Origin: Macrosoma leucophasiata
Taxonomy: Eukaryota > Arthropoda > Insecta > Lepidoptera > Hedylidae
DNA: 64,000 nt
Direction: 5' to 3'
NCBI GenBank assembly: GCA_036365455.1
Contig: JAWQUS010000023.1
Location: forward strand, 4,960,001-5,024,000
Below, one piece after another: positions 50,701-54,107 of the stretch. The translations under genes were made by a program, and so were the position numbers. Under the pieces are notes generated by a model. That model was not told the origin of the DNA and searched no databases. It saw only the letters and a list, made by a program, of their open reading frames with translations. The stretch's first letter is position 1. Every line of letters starts with the position of its first letter.

Positions 50701-50719
50701 ATATGGCCCTGGAAGCCAT
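8714..50719 (-). CDS. Tsp: Thrombospondin, complete coding sequence in 20 exons (1132 aa)
   Basis: Secreted matrix glycoprotein of the pentameric, COMP-like thrombospondin class, expected in the extracellular matrix where it binds calcium and integrins. I assembled 20 minus-strand exons with GT-AG borders; all phases agree and the total is 3399 nt including the stop. Order: signal peptide (1-22), N-terminal region (about 28-170), charged linker with RGD at 236-238, coiled coil 250-285 ending in Cys286-Cys287, EGF-like domains (about 296-630), type-3 aspartate-rich repeats (about 631-890), C-terminal lectin-like domain (about 894-1110). Length is close to the fly protein of roughly 1060 residues, recalled and not checked. 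The N-terminal region is shorter than a usual TSPN domain. Five exons have partial duplicate copies in the following intron. The family is very secure; transcript structure is inferred from sequence alone. Confidence 0.95.
8885..9055 (-). repeat. R270 copy, minus strand
   Basis: Contains tcctgtaatttccggcacag and cctcaggagtggtaacgcgt. Lies just upstream of Tsp exon 20, in intron 19. Confidence 0.75.
9453..9582 (+). mobile_element. SINE A, truncated copy
   Basis: Has the tRNA-like head with the anticodon-arm region shortened, the B-box and the body to gtgtgtgtacaa. In Tsp intron 19, close to the exon 19 partial copies. Confidence 0.85.
9590..10060 (-). pseudogene. Partial copies of Tsp exon 19 end
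   Basis: The 9755-9905 segment repeats most of exon 19 ([38 protein letters not shown]) but the end reads FLCIKG instead of YRCN and the 5' part is diverged. Shorter pieces of the same exon end occur at about 9668-9700 and 9993-10035, in each case followed by tacatttcatgtcc. The repeating order suggests one or two rounds of duplication of a roughly 330-bp block. Confidence 0.85.
10093..10330 (-). CDS. Tsp: Tsp exon 19: C-terminal domain, part 3
   Basis: 238 nt, phase 0 in and 1 out, residues 1026-1104. It includes [40 protein letters not shown] and [20 protein letters not shown], ending YRCN. The WKDPRNVGW and [24 protein letters not shown] blocks are diagnostic. Acceptor is ttcttag, donor AATG|gtaagt. 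Partial copies of its end follow at 9.6-10.05 kb. Confidence 0.95.
10419..10618 (+). mobile_element. tRNA-Tyr-like repeat element, copy 1
   Basis: A 5' block (agatggcgctgctgctaccat, aagatttgacaaatcgggca) precedes a tRNA-shaped domain at 10512-10587. That domain has a closing GACTTCA/TGAAGTC stem, D arm GCTC...GAGC and T arm GCGAGTTCGAGTCTCGC, followed by a T-rich 3' block. The fold resembles tRNA-Tyr with part of the anticodon region lost. In Tsp intron 18; copy 2 is 115 bp further on. Confidence 0.8.
10734..10926 (+). mobile_element. tRNA-Tyr-like repeat element, copy 2
   Basis: Direct repeat of copy 1; tRNA-like domain at 10817-10892. The anticodon loop differs (actatata in place of actagatt). 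Confidence 0.8.
11565..11738. repeat. Inverted-ended repeat (GTGACAACGTC)
   Basis: Ends acgtgacaacgtc and gacgttgtcacgt face each other; the interior contains gcattcgccggtccggccag. In Tsp intron 18. Confidence 0.6.
12089..12310 (+). mobile_element. SINE A (tRNA-headed), full copy
   Basis: Starts acgacccggttagtccagcg, has a B-box ggttcgatccccgcaccgg, then a body with atatttgtatggcctacag and gggtctgggtgtttgtgta, and an AT-rich tail. In Tsp intron 18. Other copies: 9453-9582 (+), 25290-25512 (-), 63390-63588 (-). Confidence 0.9.
12496..12679 (-). CDS. Tsp: Tsp exon 18: C-terminal domain, part 2
   Basis: 184 nt, phase 2 in and 0 out, residues 964-1025. It reads [84 protein letters not shown] and GPGxxLRNSLW are near-invariant in the family. 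Acceptor is aaacag, donor CAG|gtaaga. Confidence 0.95.
13312..13548. mobile_element. Foldback MITE (AAGAAATATTGCA family), full copy
   Basis: Terminal inverted repeats caagaaatattgcagatcga and its complement near 13548; inner inverted pair tagagcgttatctct / gaaataacgctc. No coding capacity. Other copies: 27049-27289, 7757-8018, parts at 8019-8530, 13068-13250, 31258-31420 and 60063-60150. Confidence 0.85.
14039..14316 (-). mobile_element. SINE B copy, diverged
   Basis: Minus-strand copy with the 3' end near 14039 and the head near 14316 (ctattggggcagtt). Ends about 50 bp from Tsp exon 17. Confidence 0.8.
14365..14574 (-). CDS. Tsp: Tsp exon 17: C-terminal domain, part 1
   Basis: 210 nt, phase 2-2, residues 894-963. 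It opens [20 protein letters not shown], then [20 protein letters not shown] and [14 protein letters not shown]. These motifs ([23 protein letters not shown], DDDYxGFIFG) are hallmarks of the thrombospondin C-terminal beta-sandwich. Acceptor is aatgcag, donor TTTGG|gtaagt. Confidence 0.95.
15097..15392 (+). mobile_element. 270-300-bp interspersed repeat (R270), best copy
   Basis: Runs from tttatgtaatggaagtggta through cctgaggcctaaggtcttat, gccggaaattacagggccgt and gtaatgcggtggtgcctacg to ctctaccaccagtaa. It is flanked by tcgtaatagtaac on both sides (15084-15096 and 15393-15405), a 13-bp target duplication that marks retrotransposition. It sits against the donor of Tsp exon 16. It has no visible tRNA head or ORF. 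Confidence 0.88.
15410..15515 (-). CDS. Tsp: Tsp exon 16: last type-3 repeat
   Basis: 106 nt, phase 1 in and 2 out, residues 859-893. It reads [37 protein letters not shown] and NNS are glycosylation sequons. The donor is TTTAG|gtttgt, and a 296-bp repeat has inserted four bases beyond the exon border, leaving the GT intact. Confidence 0.92.
15640..16075 (-). mobile_element. LINE reverse transcriptase fragment (jockey/CR1-like)
   Basis: Broken reverse transcriptase in Tsp intron 16's upstream neighbour. It has [16 protein letters not shown] near 15975-16015 (catalytic domain A) and [20 protein letters not shown] followed by VLFVDDTTF near 15680-15800 (domains B-C, the YxDD box as FVDD). Frame shifts separate the pieces, so it is dead. 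Confidence 0.85.
16850..17025 (-). CDS. Tsp: Tsp exon 15: type-3 repeats with second RGD
   Basis: 176 nt, phase 2 in and 1 out, residues 800-858. It contains [58 protein letters not shown]. The RGD at 826-828 (GRGDVCDDD) matches the position of the conserved RGD of vertebrate TSP1 type-3 repeats, by recall. Acceptor is ttccag, donor AATG|gtgagt. Confidence 0.94.
17205..17758 (-). repeat. 149/150-bp tandem partial copies of Tsp exon 14
   Basis: Two close copies (17450-17598 and 17599-17748), one diverged copy (about 17305-17449) and a short fragment (about 17205-17250) follow exon 14. Each repeats the exon from CGACAACTGC to GATCA plus about 55 nt of intron. The close copies have GA in place of the GT donor and no AG acceptor before the exon part, so they look non-functional. 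Confidence 0.9.
17759..17936 (-). CDS. Tsp: Tsp exon 14: type-3 repeats, parent of the 150-bp array
   Basis: 178 nt, phase 1 in and 2 out, residues 741-799. It contains [58 protein letters not shown]. The donor here is GATCA|gtgagt; the tandem copies just downstream read gagagt at this site, so only this copy can splice normally. The phase-2 end is completed by the first G of exon 15 to give Gln. Confidence 0.92.
18188..18356 (-). CDS. Tsp: Tsp exon 13: type-3 repeats with RGD
   Basis: 169 nt, phase 0 in and 1 out, residues 685-740. It reads [59 protein letters not shown] (706-708) stands in KRGDACD, a place where vertebrate thrombospondins also carry RGD in type-3 repeats. Acceptor is attccag, donor GATC|gtaaga. 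Confidence 0.93.
18586..19475 (-). pseudogene. Layered decayed copies of Tsp exon 12
   Basis: A copy at about 19101-19260 matches exon 12 but has an in-frame TAA (reading [19 protein letters not shown]). Shorter, older pieces at about 19325-19345, 19376-19440, 19010-19065 and 18640-18660 keep the exon end and donor, for example [17 protein letters not shown] before gtaatg. The blocks 18586-19265 and 19269-19682 are themselves duplicates of each other, starting with gctgcttacg-tgataggatt. A palindromic element (18727-18846) interrupts the downstream block. Confidence 0.8.
18727..18846. mobile_element. Palindromic element, second copy
   Basis: Same family as 33008-33154, shorter, with the centre at acccgaaacgtcgggt. 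It interrupts the duplicated exon 12 block. Confidence 0.82.
19476..19682 (-). CDS. Tsp: Tsp exon 12: end of EGF and first type-3 repeats
   Basis: 207 nt, phase 0-0, residues 616-684. [20 protein letters not shown] leads into [20 protein letters not shown] and [19 protein letters not shown]. The DxDxDG and CD motifs bind calcium in the thrombospondin wire. NGT is a glycosylation sequon. Acceptor is tttacag, donor TTCCA|gtaaga. Several decayed copies of this exon's 3' part follow at 18.6-19.45 kb. Confidence 0.93.
19710..20337 (+). mobile_element. Helitron-like remnants adjoining the exon 11 array
   Basis: Contains attatacagctgaagagttg, ggagagggtaggtaacattg and then the palindromic end acggtttcgtccgcgtagat ... 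gcggacgtagtcgctggtac. The last piece shares 12 bp with exon 11 and forms the far boundary of the 116-bp array. Confidence 0.65.
20325..21835 (-). repeat. 116-bp tandem array made from the 3' end of Tsp exon 11
   Basis: Thirteen near-identical units counting the parent exon end, starting (plus-strand) at 20352 and every 116 bp; two units carry two extra G bases and are 118 bp. Each unit contains the last 69 nt of exon 11, its GT donor, and 47 nt of intron. Only a few positions vary: C/T in the exon part, A/T in the intron part, and the GG insertion. Both outer ends read cgctggtacagc, while internal junctions read cgctggagcagc. The plus-strand 71-aa frames here are antisense artefacts. Confidence 0.95.
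21766..21918 (-). CDS. Tsp: Tsp exon 11: EGF continuation, parent of the 116-bp array
   Basis: 153 nt, phase 0-0, residues 565-615. It opens [20 protein letters not shown] and closes with [20 protein letters not shown] and VCA. NTS is a likely N-glycosylation site. The acceptor is tggcag after an alternating GT tract; the donor is GCC|gtatgt. The final 69 nt plus the next 47 nt of intron form the unit of the tandem array directly downstream. Only this copy has the full exon and a clear acceptor, so I take it as the functional one. Confidence 0.92.
22050..22332 (-). pseudogene. Two decayed partial copies of Tsp exon 10
   Basis: Directly after exon 10, the 22127-22278 segment reads [20 protein letters not shown] and [14 protein letters not shown]|gtgagc, clearly derived from [16 protein letters not shown] of exon 10, with short insertions. 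A second, older piece near 22060-22130 reads [15 protein letters not shown]. Both are on the same strand as the parent and lie in the intron before exon 11. They break calcium-binding DIDEC, so they are unlikely to be used. Confidence 0.8.
22333..22565 (-). CDS. Tsp: Tsp exon 10: two calcium-binding EGF domains
   Basis: 233 nt, phase 1 in and 0 out, residues 487-564. DMDEC and DIDEC motifs mark two calcium-binding EGF modules ([15 protein letters not shown] and [16 protein letters not shown]). A small tandem repeat, [16 protein letters not shown], sits between them. It ends LCVNTP|gtgagc. Two decayed partial copies follow in the intron. Confidence 0.93.
23106..23294 (-). CDS. Tsp: Tsp exon 9: EGF-like domains, calcium-EGF lead-in
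   Basis: 189 nt, phase 1-1, residues 424-486. It encodes [30 protein letters not shown], then [10 protein letters not shown] and [15 protein letters not shown]. Two EGF half-units sit in one exon, unlike exons 6-8. It joins exon 10 to give [12 protein letters not shown], the standard calcium-binding EGF entry. Donor is AATG|gtaagt. Confidence 0.92.
24415..24534 (-). CDS. Tsp: Tsp exon 8: EGF-like domain 3
   Basis: 120 nt, phase 1-1, residues 384-423. It reads [30 protein letters not shown], then SCRQNTCFQ. The spacer to exon 7 is only 79 bp, a near-minimal intron. Acceptor is ttctag, donor CAAG|gtaaaa. Confidence 0.92.
24614..24730 (-). CDS. Tsp: Tsp exon 7: EGF-like domain 2
   Basis: 117 nt, phase 1-1, residues 345-383, the same length and phase as exon 6. 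It reads [20 protein letters not shown] then DGQTCHSPC and SSNPCFGG. The one-exon-per-EGF, all phase 1 layout explains how the domain could multiply. Acceptor is ttttcag, donor GGAC|gtaagt. Confidence 0.92.
24856..25041. mobile_element. hAT-like MITE with 8-bp target duplication
   Basis: Terminal repeats cagaggttcccaaact and its near complement ttgggaatcactg; flanked by atctaact on both sides (24848-24855, 25042-25049). An 8-bp duplication is the hAT signature. A longer relative lies at 41042-41373. Confidence 0.88.
25290..25512 (-). mobile_element. SINE A, minus-strand copy
   Basis: Complement of the same family, ending accgggtcgt at 25501-25510, with a repeated ataaata tail at its other end. 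In Tsp intron 7-6 region. Confidence 0.88.
25520..25645 (-). mobile_element. LINE 3' end, short copy
   Basis: Same sequence as the 63045 and 48140 elements (complement begins gccagacagacaagctgacg) with an internal deletion, next to a SINE A copy. In Tsp intron 5. Confidence 0.75.
25830..26158 (+). mobile_element. RTE-like LINE or derived SINE 3' end
   Basis: Contains cgtcccactgctggacac, ctccaatgcgggttggttga and gggaccgacggcttaacgtg, sequences characteristic of a common lepidopteran RTE-type 3' end. It stops about 30 bp from Tsp exon 6. Confidence 0.65.
26190..26306 (-). CDS. Tsp: Tsp exon 6: EGF-like domain 1
   Basis: 117 nt, phase 1-1, residues 306-344. [19 protein letters not shown] and GDGKRC follow the family pattern CxPGVxCxxTxxGxxCGxCPxxxxGDGxxC. 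It ends CNRRPCSQ, the first cysteines of the next EGF. It lies just inside an RTE-like repeat on its 5'-intron side (25.83-26.16 kb). Donor is CAAA|gtaagt. Confidence 0.92.
26457..27017 (+). repeat. R270 copy split by a LINE fragment
   Basis: The left half ends near 26657 and the right half resumes at 26976 (gcggtggtgcctacgcccac); the LINE fragment at 26658-26965 lies between. Confidence 0.8.
26658..26965 (+). mobile_element. LINE endonuclease-reverse transcriptase 3' fragment, nested insertion
   Basis: Frame 26677-26937 reads [20 protein letters not shown], then [20 protein letters not shown] and [18 protein letters not shown], the C-terminus of insect endonuclease-reverse transcriptases (RTE/CR1 group). 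It splits a 270-bp repeat and is flanked on both sides by agataagtaat, an 11-bp target duplication. It ends in an AAG-rich tail. Confidence 0.85.
27049..27289. mobile_element. Foldback MITE, full copy
   Basis: Same family as 13312-13548, with both termini and the inner inverted pair. In Tsp intron 5. Confidence 0.85.
27692..27950 (+). mobile_element. Helitron-like element (CTAGCTGACCCGGCGAACTT family)
   Basis: Starts ctagctgacccggcgaactt and contains ccggtgcagccgttctcaag, then a TA-rich end. An inverted copy lies at 45950-46203. Confidence 0.65.
28318..28482 (+). repeat. R270 copy, 5' part
   Basis: Close copy (tgatgttaagtgatgactgc; cctgaggcattaggtgttat) cut off after ggccgtacaac. In Tsp intron 5. 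Confidence 0.75.
29815..29985 (+). repeat. R270 copy, 5' part
   Basis: Close copy (tgtaatggaagtggcaaaca; gccggaaattacaggaccgt) in Tsp intron 5. Confidence 0.75.
30325..30540 (-). repeat. R270 copy, minus strand
   Basis: Contains agctcgcaggcgtggacacc and tcgtgttccggtcaggtggt. In Tsp intron 5, near exon 5. Confidence 0.75.
30858..31028 (-). CDS. Tsp: Tsp exon 5: pentamerisation coiled coil and first EGF start
   Basis: 171 nt, phase 1 in and 1 out, residues 249-305. Heptad leucines and isoleucines run through [20 protein letters not shown] and [10 protein letters not shown] and end in Cys286-Cys287. This is the family's signature of a short coiled coil followed by paired interchain cysteines that lock the pentamer. 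The exon finishes with CSGSSCYPG, the first cysteines of EGF domain 1. The donor is TG|gttact, a less usual but workable site. Confidence 0.93.
31945..32239 (-). CDS. Tsp: Tsp exon 4: end of N-terminal domain and charged RGD linker
   Basis: 295 nt, phase 0 in and 1 out, residues 151-248. The start ([20 protein letters not shown]) completes the N-terminal domain. There follows a very acidic and basic stretch ([18 protein letters not shown]) likely to be helical, and then a Pro/Thr/Ser-rich segment with SRGDIPSTD. The RGD at 236-238 is a candidate integrin-binding site, lying just before the coiled coil. Acceptor is ttcacag, donor GATG|gtaagc. Confidence 0.9.
32280..32580 (-). mobile_element. 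SINE B copy
   Basis: Complete minus-strand copy ending actattgaggcagtt at 32580. Begins 40 bp from the acceptor of Tsp exon 4. Confidence 0.88.
32786..32982 (-). CDS. Tsp: Tsp exon 3: N-terminal laminin-G-like region
   Basis: 197 nt, phase 1 in and 0 out, residues 85-150. It reads [20 protein letters not shown] and later [19 protein letters not shown], alternating strands with an aspartate/glycine turn pattern compatible with a TSPN/laminin-G fold. One cysteine (YIGC) probably pairs with the cysteine of exon 4 (LSC). Acceptor is ttttag, donor TTG|gtaagt. Confidence 0.85.
33008..33154. mobile_element. Palindromic element (TTTGCGGATTTTCTCGCG family)
   Basis: Inverted arms aatttgcggattttctcgcg and gcgagaaaatccgcaaa with about 50-bp arms. 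A second copy at 18727-18846 lies in the exon 12 duplication block. This one is 26 bp from Tsp exon 3. Confidence 0.82.
33645..33915. mobile_element. Inverted pair of tRNA-Tyr-like elements
   Basis: A minus-strand 3' part (tRNA-like domain 33672-33733, truncated) abuts a plus-strand element whose domain is 33817-33892. The two can form a long hairpin. In Tsp intron 2. Confidence 0.8.
34000..34215 (-). repeat. R270 copy, minus strand
   Basis: Contains ctcaggagtggcgacgcatc and ctataggctgcagtcatcac; in Tsp intron 2. Confidence 0.7.
34661..34817 (+). mobile_element. SINE B 5' half, ending in a CA-rich repeat
   Basis: Plus-strand head and half body, cut off at ctttcagaaaac where a CACACG repeat begins. 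Confidence 0.7.
34818..35110 (+). repeat. CACACG microsatellite
   Basis: About 290 bp of acacgc and related hexamers, with substitutions at the right end. It produces long open frames in several directions that I reject. Confidence 0.95.
35715..35885 (-). CDS. Tsp: Tsp exon 2: N-terminal region
   Basis: 171 nt, phase 1 in and 1 out, residues 28-84 (begins [10 protein letters not shown], ends YYNRKSNK). Acceptor is tttcag, donor AAG|gtgaga. It includes a beta-strand-like segment ([14 protein letters not shown]) as expected at the start of a laminin-G-like N-terminal domain, but conservation here is too low to identify the domain by eye. Its membership rests on phase fit to exons 1 and 3. Confidence 0.8.
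37105..37240. mobile_element. Hairpin MITE copy
   Basis: gggttgcaccacgatatttg at one end and atcttggtgcaaaacctg at the other; Tsp intron 1. Confidence 0.78.
38190..38540 (+). repeat. Interspersed repeat, paired with an inverted copy at 45345-45625
   Basis: Shares gttccaagtgcagtcactac, cccgttcacgagtatgacgc and ccattttagagggaagtgag with the complement at 45.4-45.6 kb. Family not recognised. Confidence 0.75.
38562..38690. mobile_element. Hairpin MITE copy
   Basis: tgggttgtaacacgatattg end and inner palindrome acatccttctctaacttta; Tsp intron 1. Confidence 0.75.
39400..40210. repeat. Three diverged tandem copies of a ~300-bp unit
   Basis: caattcccaacggagcacta followed by aagaacaggtgacggcaact and acattgattgtagttatta recurs near 39410, 39705 and 40050; between copies comes cacccacaagc and accattcgtacaaacatt. 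In Tsp intron 1. No coding capacity recognised. Confidence 0.8.
40842..40942 (-). mobile_element. SINE B, internally deleted copy
   Basis: Keeps only the 3' end (ctgtaatccccgaagaagta) and the tRNA head (ctattgaggcagtt), joined with the body missing. Confidence 0.75.
41042..41373. mobile_element. hAT-like MITE, longer relative
   Basis: Same termini as 24856-25041, with an extra internal end near 41207. Flanks atctagat and atatagat agree at 7 of 8 positions. Confidence 0.8.
42879..43784. mobile_element. PIF/Harbinger-like DNA element, defective
   Basis: 906 bp with terminal inverted repeats gggctcccgcccacgtcc and the 3-bp TAA duplication (42876-42878, 43785-43787) used by PIF/Harbinger. A 74-aa minus-strand frame (43477-43701) includes [18 protein letters not shown], like the opening of Harbinger nucleases; the rest of the transposase is gone. 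Confidence 0.8.
45950..46203 (-). mobile_element. Helitron-like element, inverted copy
   Basis: Complement of the 27692 family (ends gaagtttgccgggtcagctg). In Tsp intron 1. Confidence 0.65.
47860..48085 (+). mobile_element. tRNA-Tyr-like element with inverted tail
   Basis: tRNA-like domain at 47980-48055 with a D arm closer to a real tRNA (gctcagttgg). Upstream, attatttcgcattaacacat and its inverse form a 40-bp palindrome; the same sequence follows copies 1 and 3. A distant relative lies at 51404-51455 (-). Confidence 0.78.
48140..48375 (-). mobile_element. LINE 3' end ([15 protein letters not shown] family)
   Basis: Reads [20 protein letters not shown] and then [17 protein letters not shown], with the standard 3' UTR. 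Lies in Tsp intron 1. Confidence 0.85.
48392..48590 (-). mobile_element. GCGGCCCGCCCCGGC repeat
   Basis: A common lepidopteran interspersed repeat beginning ctagcggcccgccccggctt and ending in a TA-rich run; classification uncertain. Confidence 0.55.
49736..50457 (+). mobile_element. Helitron-like repeat split by a DNA element
   Basis: Starts tacttaatattataaagctg, continues gaggaaggctttaggctgta, and after the 495-bp insertion resumes to ggcgggccgctagta. Related copies lie at 19710-19925, 48885-49065 and 56945-57155. The CTAG end fits Helitrons. Confidence 0.7.
49896..50390. mobile_element. 495-bp DNA element with 10-bp target duplication
   Basis: Starts agggttaccacctct and ends agaggtggcaaccct, flanked by acgcttagat on both sides. 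It is inserted in a Helitron-like repeat. No ORF of note. The 9-10-bp duplication points to a Mutator-like or related superfamily. A different element with related ends lies at 54108-54385. Confidence 0.82.
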
Positions 50720-50724
50720 ATTGC
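50638..50724 (-). CDS. Tsp: Tsp exon 1: start codon and signal peptide
   Basis: The ATG is at 50719-50717, five bases inside an exon with an upstream acceptor. It encodes 27 codons plus one base. [10 protein letters not shown] followed by a hydrophobic ALLLVLATT core and a small-residue SHS is a classic secretory signal, probably cleaved near residue 22. The donor is GAAG|gtgggt, phase 1, and joins exon 2 (residue 28 becomes Glu). The 14.7-kb intron that follows is the longest in the gene. Confidence 0.9.
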
Positions 50725-50951
50725 CTGTGGAAATTAAACAATGGCTTCTTAGTTCAAATTTCAATCAAGTTATAATTTTGTAACATCTTAAGTACAGTAG
50801 AAACTATCAAATTTGTTCACAAGTTGATGTTTTCATCAAATGTTTGCTTGTTAGATCAAACTTGAGATCAATCCTTCCAATTCATTTTCACCAAATTTGT
50901 GGATAATTATCAAACATATCTTTCAAGTAGGTACATAATTAGTATTAGTAA

Positions 50952-51270
50952 TTGCCTCAGTAGTCTAGTGGTAGCAGGCCACTACTGCTACGCTGAAGTC
51001 CTGGGTTCGATTCCCGGGTCGGAGGATTTTAGAAATAACTGTGTAAAATCCTTTATTTTTACGGTTCTATTGGGATTTTTCCATTTTCTGGAAGTTTCTC
51101 AGTACCTTGAAGTTTGGTAATGCCCGGAAATGTCAATAGGCTCGCCACCTTGTTACATGGGCCAAAACGTAACCGGCGAATCGTGGGTGTTTGCATGTAT
51201 AATTGAATGCATGCATTTACCTGTGCCAACCCCTTCGGGGATTACAGGCGTGAAGTTACGTGGTATTATG
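50952..51270 (+). mobile_element. SINE B (tRNA-headed), full copy
   Basis: Head tgcctcagtagtctagtggt (A-box) with B-box gggttcgattcccgg, body with ttctggaagtttctcagtac and catgggccaaaacgtaaccg, and the 3' end cccttcggggattacaggcg. Related copies at 53141-53387 (-), 32280-32580 (-), 14039-14316 (-), 40842-40942 (-), 34661-34817 (+) and 563-702 (+). Just upstream of Tsp exon 1. Confidence 0.9.
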
Positions 51271-52183
51271 TAACAATAATTTTCATAAATTATCAAAAAG
51301 AAAAGTACCAGATGTGTTAAATTTAGGGAGTTAACAATTTTTTTTTTATAATTAACACATGTGATTAAAATTTTCTAGAAAACAAAATTAAATAAAAAAA
51401 TAACTTCAGGTCGGACTTGAACCCGCGACTACTGACATCACAATAGTCGCTCTCTCGATTTATTCATATAATTTTGGCGGGTGGCGGTAGTAGTGGCCCG
51501 TTTTCTTTTTATTTATTTTTTTAAATAGGTACACGAGATCTGATACCTTTTTAACAGTCTGAGTGACATGATCTCGTCTTGGGAACATTTAACATAAAAA
51601 TGTATCGGTAGGATTTAATATTTTTTTATTTATTATGATATTTTTGGAAAAATTGGTAATGACTAATGTAAGTAAGATCTGTCTTCATAGTAAGTACCTA
51701 TTGCAGGAAGTTTAGTCGCAAAAAACAACATTTATACATAGATTTGGTAAAATTTATTAATTCATAATAATTTTAAACTTAATGAAATAGAATATTTACT
51801 TATGTATAATTGTCGTAGATATGTGCTACTAATTATTTTATTAAATAGGGCTTCAATTAAGGCATTGTGAACTTCTGATGACATATTTTAAGTGCTAGTT
51901 TCTGAATTGATTGGTCATCATTATAAATTACTAGGTAGGTTTTAATTCAGCAGTAAATCATATAAAATTATATTGTAATTGCGTTATTACGAATCTTTTT
52001 TAACTTTTTCCAAAATTATTATACGTGGATATTTAGAATATACATAATTATAAGCAGCAAAAATCTCATTAGGTATTTTTCAATAAATAAGTTCTTTCTG
52101 TGTAATCACTTACATTTAAAGTTCATAAAGAATTAAAATACTTAAAATCAAGAAAATAATATATTTTTTTTAATAAAACTCAC

Positions 52184-52370
52184 CTCTAAATATTATCTTT
52201 CGAATTTCACAAAGATAACAGCATAGCCGTTATTTTTTCGAATATTAAACACGGAACACTTTTTCCCGCGCAAAACAACGGAGCTTTCGTGAAGCGCGCG
52301 CGCGCGAATTGTGCTTGCGCTTCGGACTGGTAGTCTGTTGCGAGACTGTCTCTATGGCCGCAAGTCGCAG
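52184..52370 (-). promoter_or_regulatory. Tsp: Tsp non-coding first exon and probable promoter region
   Basis: A strong donor (AGAG|gtgagt on the minus strand) lies at 52184/52183, and a matching acceptor (tttccacag) lies at 50725, five bases before the Tsp start codon. The 5' UTR therefore appears to be spliced. The sequence above the donor is locally CpG-rich, including a run of alternating GC near 52298, in an AT-rich setting, as expected of a transcription start region. The upper limit is a guess: an ACAGTC initiator-like word lies near 52345-52350, but no TATA box is evident. 5' RNA ends would settle it. Confidence 0.5.
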
Positions 52371-53016
52371 TCTATCTTTGTAACGTATTAATGACCCGTC
52401 CAGACTCTTGAATTTTGAATATGTGTTCGAACATGACCACACGTTTCGTTTTGAACGGTACAGTCCAAAGAGGTTTTAAGGGGGCGCGGATAAAGGTAAA
52501 GACTTTGAGGGTTCATCCGTTGCAAACAAATTCTTGGCCAAGTTTTTTTATGTAATGATGGCAAACAAGCATGCAATTCACGTGAATGAATGTTAAAAAA
52601 ATTACAACTGCAGCGTCTGCAGCCTATAGCCATATAAGTTTCTTCAGCACACATAAGAAAGTGAAATCTCTTGTTTGCATCCAATTAACAGCTCCCAAAA
52701 TCTTTGCGTATGACCAAGCCAAGAAGTCCCGTTTACCTGGTCCCAGAGTCGAGAATTGTCCAAAATCAGCACACATAGAATTATTATCTCTGATATCTCT
52801 AGAGTAAAAAGATGTTGATAGTTAGGATTCCCAGTTCTGCAAAGAGAGTAGTAGGTAAGTACCTACACTTTACGTTTCACTCATGGAAACAGAGACAGTA
52901 AGTACACTTTAGATTGGTACAATATTCTTAAGTATACCTGTTATAGACGGACGTTTTTCTTCCGAAATCCTACCTGATCCTTTCTTGGTACAAAATTGGT
53001 TTATTTTCCGTATTGA

Positions 53017-53387
53017 AAAAAAACGTAACTTCACGTCTGTAATCCCCGAAGGGGTAGGCAGAGGTAAATGCATGCTTGAATGCATGCATTTACCTCTGCC
53101 TACCCCTTCGGGGATTACAGACGTGAAGTTACGTTTTTTTCATACATGCACTCACGACTCGCCGGTTACGTTTTTGGCCCATGTAACAGGTTGCGAACCT
53201 GTTACCATTTCCGGACACATTACCAAACTCCGAGGTACTGGGAAACATCCAGAAAATGGAAAAAGCCCAATAGAACCAGAGACAAGATATAAAGGATTTT
53301 AAACCGTTATCTCTGATAGTCCCCGACCCGGGTATCGAACCCAGCGTAGTAGTAGTGGCCTGCTACCACTACGCTACTGAGGCAGTT
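53017..53387 (-). mobile_element. SINE B copy with a perfect terminal palindrome
   Basis: Minus-strand SINE B (B-box complement near 53325-53345, head ending at 53387). Its 3' end is present twice in inverted order, giving 59-bp perfect arms at 53017-53075 and 53082-53140 around a 6-nt centre. Lies in the Tsp-FAF1 intergenic region. Confidence 0.88.
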
Positions 53388-53790
53388 AATGTCCCGTTTT
53401 GAGTGACAAATAATGGCCACATTTTCAAGCCACATAAATAGCGCTGTATTTCTCATGTGAATGAAGTAGCATCTGGACATTCAATCCACGTTGGGGGCAA
53501 TTAGATTCCTAAAACAAAGAGCCAAGTATAGCCCTTATCAATACAAAAGTATTATGCATCATCATTTCAACTGAAAGACGTCCACAACTGGACAAAATTA
53601 CTCCCCCAAAAATGTTTTATCACCACGCTTAGCAATTGCTCGCATTATACAGTTCTAGTTAAATCGCTTGACGTTGTTGCCCTTCTGTTATTGTATTTAT
53701 TTAGTATTTTTACTAAAGGATTATTTCTTTGGAAATAATTAGATTTTTGGTTGTAAATAATCATTTGAAAGAAATACAAACGATCCAATG

Positions 53791-53937
53791 GGTTGCACCA
53801 CGATATTTGTTAAAGTTAAAGTTATTGTAACATTTCACATCCTTCTCTTGTTAAGTGTTACACTATGGATGTGAAATGTTTTTTAGTGTGATTTGTCTGC
53901 AATATCTTAAACTTTAACAAATATCTTGGTGCAACCC
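53791..53937. mobile_element. Hairpin MITE copy upstream of FAF1
   Basis: gggttgcaccacgatatttg and the complementary end caaatatcttggtgcaaccc. It carries a 19-bp stretch also found just upstream of FAF1. Confidence 0.78.
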
Positions 53938-54107
53938 AGGCGTAGTGTCTCTTTTGTGTTATTCATTAAAAGAAAAAATAATGTACATAATTCCGCTCTC
54001 AACTTTCGTATGATTTTTATTTTTCAATGGCAACAAAAAGTTTATTTTATTTAGTCTATGGCAAATGTTTATGGTCAGAATCACAGAATTATTAGTCTGT
54101 GGATGGT

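Noticed and set aside
50952..51030. tRNA gene suggested by A and B boxes
   Set aside because: It is the head of SINE B, followed by the conserved SINE body; the same applies to SINE A and SINE C heads.
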